Below are positions 25,899 to 34,638 of a stretch of DNA of 64,000 bases, one piece after another; positions within the stretch are counted from its first letter, which is position 1, and every line of letters starts with the position of its first letter. Both the position numbers and the translations under genes were made by a program. The stretch comes from Candidatus Gastranaerophilales bacterium (GTDB taxonomy: Bacteria; Cyanobacteriota; Vampirovibrionia; Gastranaerophilales; Gastranaerophilaceae), in the NCBI GenBank assembly GCA_944326545.1, contig CALVEH010000005.1, positions 78,600 to 142,599 on the forward strand, given 5' to 3'. The notes under the pieces are model-generated. The model did no database searches, was not told the DNA's origin, and saw only the letters and a program-made list of their open reading frames with translations.

Positions 25899-26315
25899 TT
25901 AATTTGTTCTGTCTAAGTATTGTTGTAGTATGATACAAGCACTTTTTAAATCAACAAGCCCTTTGTTTTTGGTGTATTTTTTGCCTTGTAGTGCAAGAAT
26001 ATTTTCAGCTTGTCTGCTTGTTAATCTTTCGTCTTCAAAAATTATTTCGCAATCCTGCATTTTTATTTTTAACAGATTTGCAAATTTTTCGCAATCCTGT
26101 GCTTGTTGTCCGATTGTTCCATTCATATTTTTGGGCAAGCCGACAACAATTTTTGTTACGCTGTTACTTGTGCATATTTGTGCAATTTTTTCGATAGCTT
26201 TATCTTCAGGTTCTCTGCTTATTGTTTCGCACGGCTGTGCCGTAAGCAATAAAAAATCACTGAGCGCTATCCCTATTCTTTTTGTTCCGACGTCTAAGCC
26301 CATTATTTTATGCAT
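25899..26315 (-). CDS. ruvX: RuvX/YqgF RNase H-fold nuclease
   Basis: 138 residues. The family is linked to 16S rRNA 5'-end processing and, in some bacteria, to Holliday-junction resolution. The RNase H-like start MGLDVGTKRIGIALSD, the VVGLPKNMNGT strand and FEDERLTSRQAE motif are all present, ending with DLKSACIILQQYLD. It follows the 539-residue repeat protein by four bases. Confidence 0.94.
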   Translation of the reverse strand: MHKIMGLDVGTKRIGIALSDFLLLTAQPCETISREPEDKAIEKIAQICTSNSVTKIVVGLPKNMNGTIGQQAQDCEKFANLLKIKMQDCEIIFEDERLTSRQAENILALQGKKYTKNKGLVDLKSACIILQQYLDRTN

Positions 26316-26319
26316 TATG

Positions 26320-27939
26320 TTAAATCCAATTGTCTTCTATTGTTTTTATACATTGTTTTATATGGTTTATATCAATATTTTGAAGATCTTTGTTTGCTTT
26401 TCTTGTGAATATTGATGTTGCATTTTTTAAATTTTCATATCTTTCTTTTTGGGTCAGAAAATACTCATATAAGCTTCTTTTGAGTATATCTGTTTTGAAT
26501 GTTTCTTTTGCAGATGATTCTTTAGTCAAGGAATATGTCAGATCTGCAAAGGTTTTTTCATCAGACAATTCAAGTAAATGAGCTGCGATCAACAGTCTTT
26601 GGTTGAAAATTTTCATAAATGCGTCAGAAAAGATTTCAGACTTAGCTTCTTCTACAATTTCATTGAAGTTTTTGATTTCTTCTATTTTGTTTTCATTGAT
26701 TTTTTCAATTATTTTTTCAAAAGGCTCGTTATTAGAAGTGTCGAAGAACCATTTGTCAAAGTAATTTTTTTTGTATAGCTGGTTAAGAAGAACATCGTTC
26801 AGCTCTATCGAACTAAGATTTTGTGCTAAATTAATATCTTCATAATCTATATCTTTTGTTATCATTGACCAGGCTGCGTATTCATAGGATATTTCCTGAT
26901 ATTTTAGCCTTGATATTTTTTCTGCATTTGTTAAAAGGTATTTGCACAGTTTTTCATCAATTTCTATAATCTTATCGTTTTGGTAGAATTTGTTGACGAT
27001 TCTGTCAAACTCTTGTTCAGAAATTTCGTTAAATCCAAAACAATCAATAATACCATCAATGTCATTTATAACAATAGCGAACATTTGTATGAATGCTGCT
27101 TCGTTTTTTCTTGAAAAGATTATACCGATATTTCCGTGACCATCTGGGAAGTTAACAAAACATTTGTAAACAGGTGTGTTAGCCAAAAGTTTTTTGTAAT
27201 ATTCACCTGTAATATCTTCTTTTACTCCTGATAGCTTAAGCAGGCTCAGACTTTTTTGAAGATTTGCTTTAACTGACAAATCATCTATGTTGTTCATAAG
27301 TGAAGTTAAAACAGGATATGCTAAGTTAGACTTACTTTCTCCAAGGGCTTTTATCGCTATTTGTGAAATATCGTTATAAGGGTTTGCCAATACAAGTGGG
27401 ATAAGAATATTGGCAAGGCTGTCACCCGTATAGTCATTAGCCAAAGAATCAACAAGCATTTCTTTTTCTTTCTCAGGTAATGCATTTACAAAGTCGAGAA
27501 AGTCGATTTGTGCTTCAGGATTGATTTTGGCATTTTCAAGAAGTTTTACCGTGTCTAAATCTATTATTTCATCAGGATTTTCAAAGTATGTAAGATACTG
27601 TTCGTAATTTACGTGTTTTCCAAGTTCTCTTAGGAAAGTAACTATTTTGGCTTTAATAGAATCTTTTATTTGTGGATTTGCAAGCGTTTCAAAAAAGAGT
27701 TTTTCTGTTTTTTCTTTTTCTATAAGTTCGCTAAGCAAAAAGGAAATTGTGTAATCTCTCATTTCTGAGTTTTCTTTTAACAATTCCTTATGCAAGATTT
27801 CTAGCACTGTGTCTTTGTCTTTAATTGCGTTTAGTTCATCAACAGTGTTGCCAACAAAAGAAAAGTCGGACGTGTTATTTTGAAGATTTATAATTGCAGA
27901 AAGCAATTTTGCTCTTATTTGAAGCTTGTTTTCTGTCAT
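26320..27939 (-). CDS. Hypothetical helical-repeat protein
   Basis: 539 residues, Leu/Glu/Lys-rich, predicted nearly all helical. The first 230 residues show HEAT-like antiparallel helix pairs (for example LLENAKINPEAQIDFLDFVN and IAIKALGESKSNLAYPVL). A more mixed middle region (240-300) contains FPDGHGNIGIIFSRKNEAAF. No signal peptide. Second gene of the operon, six bases after the zinc-domain gene and four before ruvX. Perhaps a protein-interaction scaffold; function unknown. Confidence 0.65.
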   Translation of the reverse strand: MTENKLQIRAKLLSAIINLQNNTSDFSFVGNTVDELNAIKDKDTVLEILHKELLKENSEMRDYTISFLLSELIEKEKTEKLFFETLANPQIKDSIKAKIVTFLRELGKHVNYEQYLTYFENPDEIIDLDTVKLLENAKINPEAQIDFLDFVNALPEKEKEMLVDSLANDYTGDSLANILIPLVLANPYNDISQIAIKALGESKSNLAYPVLTSLMNNIDDLSVKANLQKSLSLLKLSGVKEDITGEYYKKLLANTPVYKCFVNFPDGHGNIGIIFSRKNEAAFIQMFAIVINDIDGIIDCFGFNEISEQEFDRIVNKFYQNDKIIEIDEKLCKYLLTNAEKISRLKYQEISYEYAAWSMITKDIDYEDINLAQNLSSIELNDVLLNQLYKKNYFDKWFFDTSNNEPFEKIIEKINENKIEEIKNFNEIVEEAKSEIFSDAFMKIFNQRLLIAAHLLELSDEKTFADLTYSLTKESSAKETFKTDILKRSLYEYFLTQKERYENLKNATSIFTRKANKDLQNIDINHIKQCIKTIEDNWI

Positions 27940-27945
27940 TTATGA

Positions 27946-28218
27946 TTACTCCAATTTTGTCCAAAATGCATCTAATATCTTTTGAGCTTCACCTGATGGC
28001 ATTTTATCTTCTAATATAAGATATTGAACAGCAATCATTGTACATTCTGAGCAGATATTAACACCTGGACCTTTAACCATTTTTACAACTTGTGTGTTTG
28101 GTCTTCCGCAAAAGCTGCAATAAACCGGCTCAAAACCTTGATTGTTGTTTTCTTCGGCTTTAGATTGGTTGTCGTGCTTAGCTCTGCTGAGGGATACTAC
28201 TTTTTCATCATTTGACAT
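27946..28218 (-). CDS. Stand-alone ClpX-type C4 zinc-binding domain protein
   Basis: 90 residues. The C-terminal half is the ClpX zinc-binding domain: VYCSFCGRPN...GPGVNICSECTMIA with C34, C37, C56 and C59. In ClpX this domain dimerises and recruits adaptors and substrates; here the AAA+ part is missing and the N-terminal part is a short polar tail. Start chosen at the ATG (28218) with AAGGA ten bases before it; an upstream in-frame GTG (28242) is less likely. First gene of the operon. It may compete for or bridge ClpX partners (inference). Confidence 0.75.
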   Translation of the reverse strand: MSNDEKVVSLSRAKHDNQSKAEENNNQGFEPVYCSFCGRPNTQVVKMVKGPGVNICSECTMIAVQYLILEDKMPSGEAQKILDAFWTKLE

Positions 28219-28425
28219 AATATTATTATCCTTATGTGACACAAAAGGTCAATTAACTCTATATTGACTTATTTAAGGAGTTTTAACGATTTTATGAAAA
28301 ATATATTCAATCAAAAAACGTTACAACAGTCTACATTGTTTATTGTATCTTATTTTAGGTCTGTTGCCAAATATTTTAATTTTGATTATTATGTTAGAAA
28401 GTGTTATAGAGTTGATGACCTGTTT

Positions 28426-29058
28426 ATGAAAAAGTTTGTACTATTAATAACTATATTATTCGTTTCTGTAATTTCTACGGCTTGTATTAATAATCTCGCT
28501 GTACAAGAACTCAATAATAAAGCGAAAGAGTATATGGCTAACGGTGAAGCTGATAAGGCTGTTGCTCGTTTGCGTTCAAGTATCGATTTGGATACAAGTA
28601 TTTTTGAAACACATTACAATCTTGGTGTAGCTTTGATTGCTACTAATGAATATGAAGAAGCTCAAGAAGCACTTAAAAATGCTATTAAGCTCAAGCCTGA
28701 TTTCGCTGACGCCTATTATTCACTTGCTTTGGCTTATGAAGGTGAAGCTTTTGAAATTATAGACGGTGACGATGCTGATGCCGATGAACAAGAATCAGCA
28801 GAAACTAAAAAAACAGAAGATAAAAAAGTACCGTTAACAGCTGAAGATAAAAACAAAATTGTTGAGTTGTTGAATTTGGCGGTTGATAATTACAATTCTT
28901 ATCTCATCAAAAAGCCTGATGCAAAAGATAAAGACAAAATTTTAACTCAGATAGAATTTTTGAATCAACAAGTTCAACAATATAATTCATTAAATAGTAA
29001 TGCTATAGAAGATTTGAGAGCTTTTAAACAAAAATCTCAATCAGGTGCTGAGGAATAA
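28426..29058 (+). CDS. TPR-containing lipoprotein
   Basis: 210 residues. The start is placed at the ATG opening a signal peptide MKKFVLLITILFVSV with lipobox STAC, so the mature N-terminal Cys is lipidated; the frame runs upstream to 28264 without membrane logic. Two or three TPR units (about 25-120) are followed by an acidic linker and a helical tail ending in QSGAEE. The stop overlaps the ATG of lgt by one base, which is apt because Lgt lipidates such proteins. A weak ribosome site makes the start less certain. Confidence 0.8.
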   Translation: MKKFVLLITILFVSVISTACINNLAVQELNNKAKEYMANGEADKAVARLRSSIDLDTSIFETHYNLGVALIATNEYEEAQEALKNAIKLKPDFADAYYSLALAYEGEAFEIIDGDDADADEQESAETKKTEDKKVPLTAEDKNKIVELLNLAVDNYNSYLIKKPDAKDKDKILTQIEFLNQQVQQYNSLNSNAIEDLRAFKQKSQSGAEE

Positions 29059-29855
29059 TGCAGTCGCCTCCGTCTTCTATTTTAGTAAGTATTGGTGGTT
29101 TTGATATTCATTATTACGGTTTGATAATGTTTTGCGCAATCGTTTGTGCTCTTTTTATTATCAGATATGTTGCAAAAAAATATTATAGAAATATTGATAC
29201 TGACTTGATTTTAGACATTTTACCCCCGGTTATTATATCTGCTATTTTAGGAGCAAGGTTGTATTATGTGTTGATGGATTTTGGCTATTTTTATGAGCAT
29301 CCTACAGAAATATTTGCTCTTTGGCACGGTGGTATGTCTATTCACGGTGGAATTATAGGTGGGGTTCTTGCCGGAGGGATACTTGCAAAAGTTAAAAAAA
29401 TAAGTTTTTTACAATATGCAGATGTTTTTTCTTACGGTCTGGTGATTGGTCAGGCAATAGGCCGTTGGGGTAACTATTTTAATTGCGAGGCTTTTGGCAA
29501 ACCTTGTTTTATACCCTATTTACAATTATATATACCTGAACAGTATCGTCCCTACGGATATGAAGCTTATGAGTATTTTCATCCGACATTTTTATATGAG
29601 TCTTTATGGGATATTGTTGTGTTTTTGTTGTTATTTTGCGTTATAAGAAAATTGCCAAATATTAAAGACGGTACAATATTTTGTGCTTATTTGATTTTAT
29701 ATTCTATTGGAAGATTGATTATTGAATCTTGTCGATTGGATAGTGTTTTAAATATTGGCGGCATTGAAATTGCAAGTATTGTTTCTGCTCTGATAATTAT
29801 TGTTTCTGTTGTGCTTTTATTTTTCATTTATAAAAAGAAAAGACAAGATGTATAG
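29058..29855 (+). CDS. lgt: Phosphatidylglycerol-prolipoprotein diacylglyceryl transferase
   Basis: 265 residues, seven-helix inner-membrane enzyme that attaches diacylglyceryl to the lipobox cysteine. Signature GLVIGQAIGRWGNYFNCEAFG and the HGGMSIHGGIIGG segment (catalytic His region) are present. ATG overlaps the TPR lipoprotein stop (ATGA type). Length typical. Confidence 0.95.
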   Translation: MQSPPSSILVSIGGFDIHYYGLIMFCAIVCALFIIRYVAKKYYRNIDTDLILDILPPVIISAILGARLYYVLMDFGYFYEHPTEIFALWHGGMSIHGGIIGGVLAGGILAKVKKISFLQYADVFSYGLVIGQAIGRWGNYFNCEAFGKPCFIPYLQLYIPEQYRPYGYEAYEYFHPTFLYESLWDIVVFLLLFCVIRKLPNIKDGTIFCAYLILYSIGRLIIESCRLDSVLNIGGIEIASIVSALIIIVSVVLLFFIYKKKRQDV

Positions 29856-29868
29856 TCTTGTCTTTTTT
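29838..29868 (+). terminator. Intrinsic terminator of lgt
   Basis: AAAAGACAAGA / TCTTGTCTTTT perfect stem with a 7-base loop and T6; it overlaps the last codons of lgt. Confidence 0.85.
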
Positions 29869-29900
29869 ACAATAGATGATGTATATAGTTAAGTTTTATA

Positions 29901-31751
29901 TTAATAAACCCATTGTTTATATGGTGATGCATATAAGTCATTGAAACCTAAACCTGAGCCTGTTGGAGCTTGCATAGCTAACATCGCGTATGGATTTGTC
30001 ATATATTGATTTTGTTGAGCTTTTTGGTTTGTGTATTGATTTGCTTTATCTAAAGCTTGTTGACTGCTGTTCATTGCTTCTATGTAAGCTTGCATTGCTT
30101 CTGCTGATTCAAAACCGTATTGTTGAGCGTATGCATCAGCTTGTGCTTTTTCATCAAGACCTTCTACTTGTGCTGCTGGATTTGAGAGGTAGTAAGAACC
30201 GTATGCAAGTCCAACTTGTGGTAAGTGTTTTTGAGTTGCAACTTTGTAGTTTGCGTTTTTTAAAATTTGTTTGTCTTTTGCTATTGCTTTTTCAATTGTG
30301 CTGATTCTAGCTGAGATGTTTTCTTTTTGTGCTTCAGTTGTTGCTGTTCTGAGTTGATCATTTAATCTTGTTATATCAGCTTCAGCTCTTTTTACGTTGT
30401 GTTGAGCAATTTCAATTTCTTTTTGTGCTTTTATTCCTTTCAAAAGTTTTTGTTGGAGTTTTATTTCTGCTTTTATTGCTGCTTTGTCTGATTCAGCTGC
30501 TGTTTTTAATTGTTCTTTAAGGCTTTTTATAAAGTTTTCTTTGTTTGCTATGCTTTTGTTAAAACCTATATGGTATTTTGAATCAATTACATCAGCCATT
30601 TGATAAAGTTGTTCTCTTTGTGCTGTCAATCTTGCTTTTTCTGCTGCTGAGAGAGAAGAGTCTGCTAATTTTGCTTCTACTTTTGTGATTTGTTCTTCTA
30701 AAATATCTAGAGATTTGTTTTTGCCGTCATTTACAAGTAATCTTGTTTCTGCCACTGTTTTTTCTTGTTTTAACTTTGCAAGTTTGGTATTGATTTCGCT
30801 TACGCGTTCTGTAGATGGGTTAGTGGCAAGTTCATCATTTAATTTTTTCATTTGATTATCAATATCTTTGATATTTTTGTTTAGTTTTTTCTCAAGAGCT
30901 TGAGTATAATTTTTGTGTCCGTTTTTGTAAGAGAAGGCTTCTGTAATATTAGGTTTAACTGTATTGTTATAGTATGCTCTTATTGCACGTCCTGATTGCA
31001 TTGGGTGAGTAATAATTGCTTTGCTGCCTTTTGTAACTCCTGAACCTGCGATTTTGAAGCAGTCTTTTGTTGCTCTTAATGAACTTGTGATAGCATTGCC
31101 TTTTGGTATTGGGGCTCCAGCAGCTTTTAATGCACCTTTTGCACCTGCAACAGAACCGACAAGAGCAGTTGTACCTGAACCAATTTCTTGCCAAGCTGCT
31201 TCAGCTTCTGCATCAGTTTTTGCTGTTGCTGCTTTGTATATGCCTTTTCCTGTTTGGACTGTTGCCATTGTTGCGCCTGCAGCTACTAAAAATGGTGTTG
31301 CAGCTCCGCCAGTAGCTACTGTAAGTGCAACAGCACCTGCCGCTACAGCTACTGTAGTCAATGTGCGTTTCCAGCTGAATTTACCGTTTTCATCGCAAAC
31401 CATTCCTTTAAAGAAATTGCCTACGCCCTTAACAAAGTTTTTGCATTTTTTGCCAAAGCTAATTTTTCCGTCATCTTGACCGTCACCTTGTGCAGGGATT
31501 TGTGTTTTATTTAGAGCAGCTTGTTGAGCTTTAATTTGTTGTTGTTCCAACTGTTTTTGTTGCAACATTTGTTGTTGCAATTTTTGTTGCTCTTGTTGTC
31601 TTTGCAACAATTCCATTGTTTGTTGATATTTTTGTTGTTGCATTTGCTGCATTTGTTGTGCTTGTTGCATAGTTTGCATCAAATACATCCAATATAAACC
31701 GTTTTGATAATTTGAGGGCAAATTAACGCCGTAACTCATTCCGTATCCCAT
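29901..31751 (-). CDS. Large Gln-rich, membrane-active orphan protein
   Basis: 616 residues, no recognised family. Order: an aromatic/Met/Gly N-terminus (MGYGMSYGVNLPSNYQNGLY), a Gln-rich low-complexity tract (about 28-78), DGKISFGKKCKNF with a SFG motif (98-100), a long Ala/Gly/Val hydrophobic region (131-168), a helical Lys/Glu coiled-coil region (about 275-500) and a Gln/Asn/Ala tail. No Sec signal. The hydrophobic stretch could insert in a membrane. AAAGGT before the ATG. Lone gene. Confidence 0.6.
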   Translation of the reverse strand: MGYGMSYGVNLPSNYQNGLYWMYLMQTMQQAQQMQQMQQQKYQQTMELLQRQQEQQKLQQQMLQQKQLEQQQIKAQQAALNKTQIPAQGDGQDDGKISFGKKCKNFVKGVGNFFKGMVCDENGKFSWKRTLTTVAVAAGAVALTVATGGAATPFLVAAGATMATVQTGKGIYKAATAKTDAEAEAAWQEIGSGTTALVGSVAGAKGALKAAGAPIPKGNAITSSLRATKDCFKIAGSGVTKGSKAIITHPMQSGRAIRAYYNNTVKPNITEAFSYKNGHKNYTQALEKKLNKNIKDIDNQMKKLNDELATNPSTERVSEINTKLAKLKQEKTVAETRLLVNDGKNKSLDILEEQITKVEAKLADSSLSAAEKARLTAQREQLYQMADVIDSKYHIGFNKSIANKENFIKSLKEQLKTAAESDKAAIKAEIKLQQKLLKGIKAQKEIEIAQHNVKRAEADITRLNDQLRTATTEAQKENISARISTIEKAIAKDKQILKNANYKVATQKHLPQVGLAYGSYYLSNPAAQVEGLDEKAQADAYAQQYGFESAEAMQAYIEAMNSSQQALDKANQYTNQKAQQNQYMTNPYAMLAMQAPTGSGLGFNDLYASPYKQWVY

Positions 31752-31908
31752 TTAATACCTTTCTCTAAATGAAAAATTCCCGTGTAAAATAATCTCTTAA
31801 ATTCCCTTATTTAGATAAAGTATTTTTTCTGCATAAAATTGACTTTTTAATGCAGTTTGTTAAGAAATGTAAATTACGGTAAAATGGTTATGTGGGTTGA
31901 GTTAGCGA

Positions 31909-32583
31909 TTAATAATTTGGACGAGTAAAAACATTTATTCTGTTTAGTGGCCAGAATAAAAATATTGCTTTTCCAATAAATCTTTCTTTAGGTAAGAATC
32001 CCCAAAATCTTGAGTCTTGAGAGTTACCTCTGTTGTCTCCCATCATAAAATAATTGCCTGCAGGTATTTTCATAGGTCCGCAAAACATTTCATTCGAACA
32101 AGGAATGTAATCATCAGGGCTCATTATGTATGGTTCGTTTAGAGGTTGGTCGTTTATGTATACTTTAAAAGTACCGTCAACAAACTCTTTTACTTCCAGT
32201 TTGTCTCCAGGGACACCGACAACTCTTTTTATGTATGCGATATCTTTGCAGAAAAAGCCTGTTAATCTTGCCATTATTGAAAGCGGATCGGTTTTGATTT
32301 CCTCTTCAGGCGGGTAAAATACCATAATGTCGCCTCTTTTAGGCTCTGAATAAAATCTTGAAAATCTTTCGACAAAAATTCTATCCCCTTCTATAAGGGT
32401 TGGACGCATTGATGCTGAAGGAATCCAACGAATTTCGCCTATAAAAAATCTTATTATAACAACCATTACAACAACAAAGACGACTGTTTCTACAGTTTCT
32501 TTTAGCATAGCTATAAATTTTTCTTTAGGTGTTTCCGGTTGCTTGTCTTTTTTTTCTTCTTTATCCATCATAATTCTTTTCAT
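31909..32583 (-). CDS. lepB: Signal peptidase I
   Basis: 224 residues. One N-terminal membrane helix (about 32-48), catalytic Ser58 in WIPSASMRPTL and general-base Lys119 in IAYIKRVVGVPGDKLE, then GDNRGNSQDSRFWG near the end. Cleaves Sec/Tat signal peptides on the outer face of the inner membrane. Its ATG overlaps the stop of the upstream polyprenyl synthase gene by four bases. Confidence 0.95.
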   Translation of the reverse strand: MKRIMMDKEEKKDKQPETPKEKFIAMLKETVETVVFVVVMVVIIRFFIGEIRWIPSASMRPTLIEGDRIFVERFSRFYSEPKRGDIMVFYPPEEEIKTDPLSIMARLTGFFCKDIAYIKRVVGVPGDKLEVKEFVDGTFKVYINDQPLNEPYIMSPDDYIPCSNEMFCGPMKIPAGNYFMMGDNRGNSQDSRFWGFLPKERFIGKAIFLFWPLNRINVFTRPNY

Positions 32584-33530
32584 TTGCCTGATAGTAAATT
32601 ACACAGGTCTATTATTGCTCTTTTATATTGATTATCCTCAAGAAAAGATGTATTTTCAATAGCCCTGTTAAGGTAATATTTTGCAAGTTGTTTAGTTCTT
32701 TCTATTGCATTGCTTTCTTTAATATGTTTAGAGATGAGTTTTATGTTTTTGATTTTTGTTAAATCACCTTGGTATTTTTCTTGCACATAGTATATGAACG
32801 GTGCACTGTAGTCGCCATTTTGAATATCTTCATCAACTTTTTGAGTGTCATTGAAGTTTTCTATATCATTAATTATTTGAAAAGCTGTTCCAAAATTTAG
32901 TGCAAAATTTTTCACATCTTCTTTATTTTTTATGTCAGTATTGTCATATATGTATGTAGAAACGATACCTGCTTCAAAAAGTCGAGCTGTTTTGTCTTTT
33001 GATTTTTCTATGTATTTGTCTATGCTAAGGAGCTTGTAACGGTTAAAATATTGGTAAAGCTCACCATTTATAAGATTTGAAACTGCTTGAGTGTGTGTTT
33101 CTCTTATATTTTTGTCTTCTATATCAAACAATAGGTTAAGCACTTGTGCTATTAAAAAATCCCCAGCAAGTACAGCCATTTTACTATCATAATCAAAGTT
33201 TAGCGTTTTTTGTCCCCTTCTTAAGAGTGAGCAGTCTATTATATCGTCATGGATGAGTGTTGCGTTATGCAATAGTTCATTCGCCATGGCGATTTTTGTA
33301 TAAAATTTATCTTCTTTTTTATTTAGCGCTTTTTTCCAAAGGAATATAAGAGCAGGTCTTAGTCTTTTTCCTTTGTTATTTATAAACTCTTTTATTATTG
33401 GAATAATTTGTGAGTTATTTGTTTTTTGTTTTTCAAAATAAGAAGTAATTTCGCAGTCTAATTTTTCAAAATCAGACTGAATAACGCTTATGATTTCATT
33501 ATATTTTGTGTTAAAAACCGAATCCGCCAA
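32580..33530 (-). CDS. Polyprenyl (trans-isoprenyl) diphosphate synthase
   Basis: 316 residues. GKRLRPALIFL and the first Asp-rich motif HDDIIDCSLLRRG are intact. The second motif, expected DDxxD, reads INDIENFND, so the first aspartate is Asn. Chain elongation of isoprenoids is the family reaction; the altered motif may reduce activity or point to a heterodimer partner. The TTG start at 33530 is chosen for the AGAGGT six bases upstream. Coupled to lepB. Confidence 0.82.
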   Translation of the reverse strand: MADSVFNTKYNEIISVIQSDFEKLDCEITSYFEKQKTNNSQIIPIIKEFINNKGKRLRPALIFLWKKALNKKEDKFYTKIAMANELLHNATLIHDDIIDCSLLRRGQKTLNFDYDSKMAVLAGDFLIAQVLNLLFDIEDKNIRETHTQAVSNLINGELYQYFNRYKLLSIDKYIEKSKDKTARLFEAGIVSTYIYDNTDIKNKEDVKNFALNFGTAFQIINDIENFNDTQKVDEDIQNGDYSAPFIYYVQEKYQGDLTKIKNIKLISKHIKESNAIERTKQLAKYYLNRAIENTSFLEDNQYKRAIIDLCNLLSGK

Positions 33531-33613
33531 ATGAGACCTCTTTTTTGTTAATTATAACAAAAAAGATTTATGCGCTCTATTTATATCAGTATAAAAATTA
33601 GTAGTACATAGTG

Positions 33614-34498
33614 CTAGGCAAGACGGTTATATTCATCAGTTAATGATGCAACACACCTTCCCCAGTTTACATTTAAGTTTGTTGGGTCGTTATTGGCACC
33701 GATTGGGCAATATTTTTCATGAATTTGAGAGACCGTTACTCTGCCTTGATTAATATAATTATTTCTCAAGTTTTTGGCTAACGATTCAAGACATGCATCT
33801 ACGCTACTGAATGTCGCTAGTTCAGTGTAGTTGCTGGAGGCGCTCATTATACCGGCTACATTGTTTTTTTCTACTGCTGCAGGGCTTGTGCCATATGTAC
33901 TTTCACTGTTTGCTATAGCTGCCATCATTGCTGCGCTTACTCCGTATTTTTCTTGTAATTCAAGAAGTTTTGTTCCTTTGCCTTCGAGAACGCCTTTTAG
34001 GTGTTTGTTTAAATCTTCTGCCGTGCCTTTATATAAATCTGTAGCTTTTTGATTGTAATTGCCATATTTTGCCGCAGGTGTTACTGTGCCTGCTGGTGGT
34101 GTTGTTTGGGTGCCATTTAAAAAGTCAAAATTTACTTCTGGCATTTTGTAATTATTGAGCATTGACATAAAATTATCAAACATTTGAGACATTATGTTTT
34201 GTTGTTGTCTTGCGTTTATTGCATTCATAATATTAAAGTTCATTGATGATATGCCAAATGGGTCAAAGTTGCCAAATGTACTAAATTCCGGCATTATGAA
34301 ATTTGTATTGTTAGTTGGAAATAAACCTCCTGTAGAGTACAACATTGGTGTAGGAGAAAAACTTCCACCTAAGAGGTTATTATTTCCAAATATAAATGGA
34401 TTCCCTAAGGCAAATGAATTGTCGAACGTTGTCGAAGGTGCCAACGCAGGAAGATATTTCATATTCATTGTTGTGAAATCTATTTTATTTCCCGACAT
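33614..34498 (-). CDS. Lysozyme-fold protein with disordered Asn/Met/Phe-rich N-terminus
   Basis: 294 residues. Residues 1-140 are low-complexity (MSGNKIDFTTMNMKYLPALAP, many N, F, M, G) with no signal peptide. Residues about 170-294 look like a glucosaminidase/lysozyme-like domain: LQEKYGVSAAMMAAIANSES with candidate catalytic E199, then NNVAGIM and ATFSSVDACLESLAKNL. This family cleaves peptidoglycan glycan chains. How it would leave the cytoplasm without a Sec signal is unclear; a secretion system or lysis role is possible. Confidence 0.68.
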   Translation of the reverse strand: MSGNKIDFTTMNMKYLPALAPSTTFDNSFALGNPFIFGNNNLLGGSFSPTPMLYSTGGLFPTNNTNFIMPEFSTFGNFDPFGISSMNFNIMNAINARQQQNIMSQMFDNFMSMLNNYKMPEVNFDFLNGTQTTPPAGTVTPAAKYGNYNQKATDLYKGTAEDLNKHLKGVLEGKGTKLLELQEKYGVSAAMMAAIANSESTYGTSPAAVEKNNVAGIMSASSNYTELATFSSVDACLESLAKNLRNNYINQGRVTVSQIHEKYCPIGANNDPTNLNVNWGRCVASLTDEYNRLA

Positions 34499-34638
34499 AA
34501 AATTCCCTTAGAATATCCTATATATAAATAAAAACATTTTGTTAAAAAAAATTGCCTAAAGACTTCTATTGATTTTGATTTCTGCTATCTTCATGTAAGA
34601 ATATTGTCATTACTTATTTACACAATGGAAGCTGAAAG

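Noticed and set aside
25930..26415. 161-codon plus-strand frame over ruvX
   Set aside because: Antisense shadow of a clearly recognised gene.
31021..31479. 152-codon plus-strand frame inside the Gln-rich gene
   Set aside because: It is the complement of an Ala/Gly-rich coding segment; no ribosome site and odd Pro/Ala composition.
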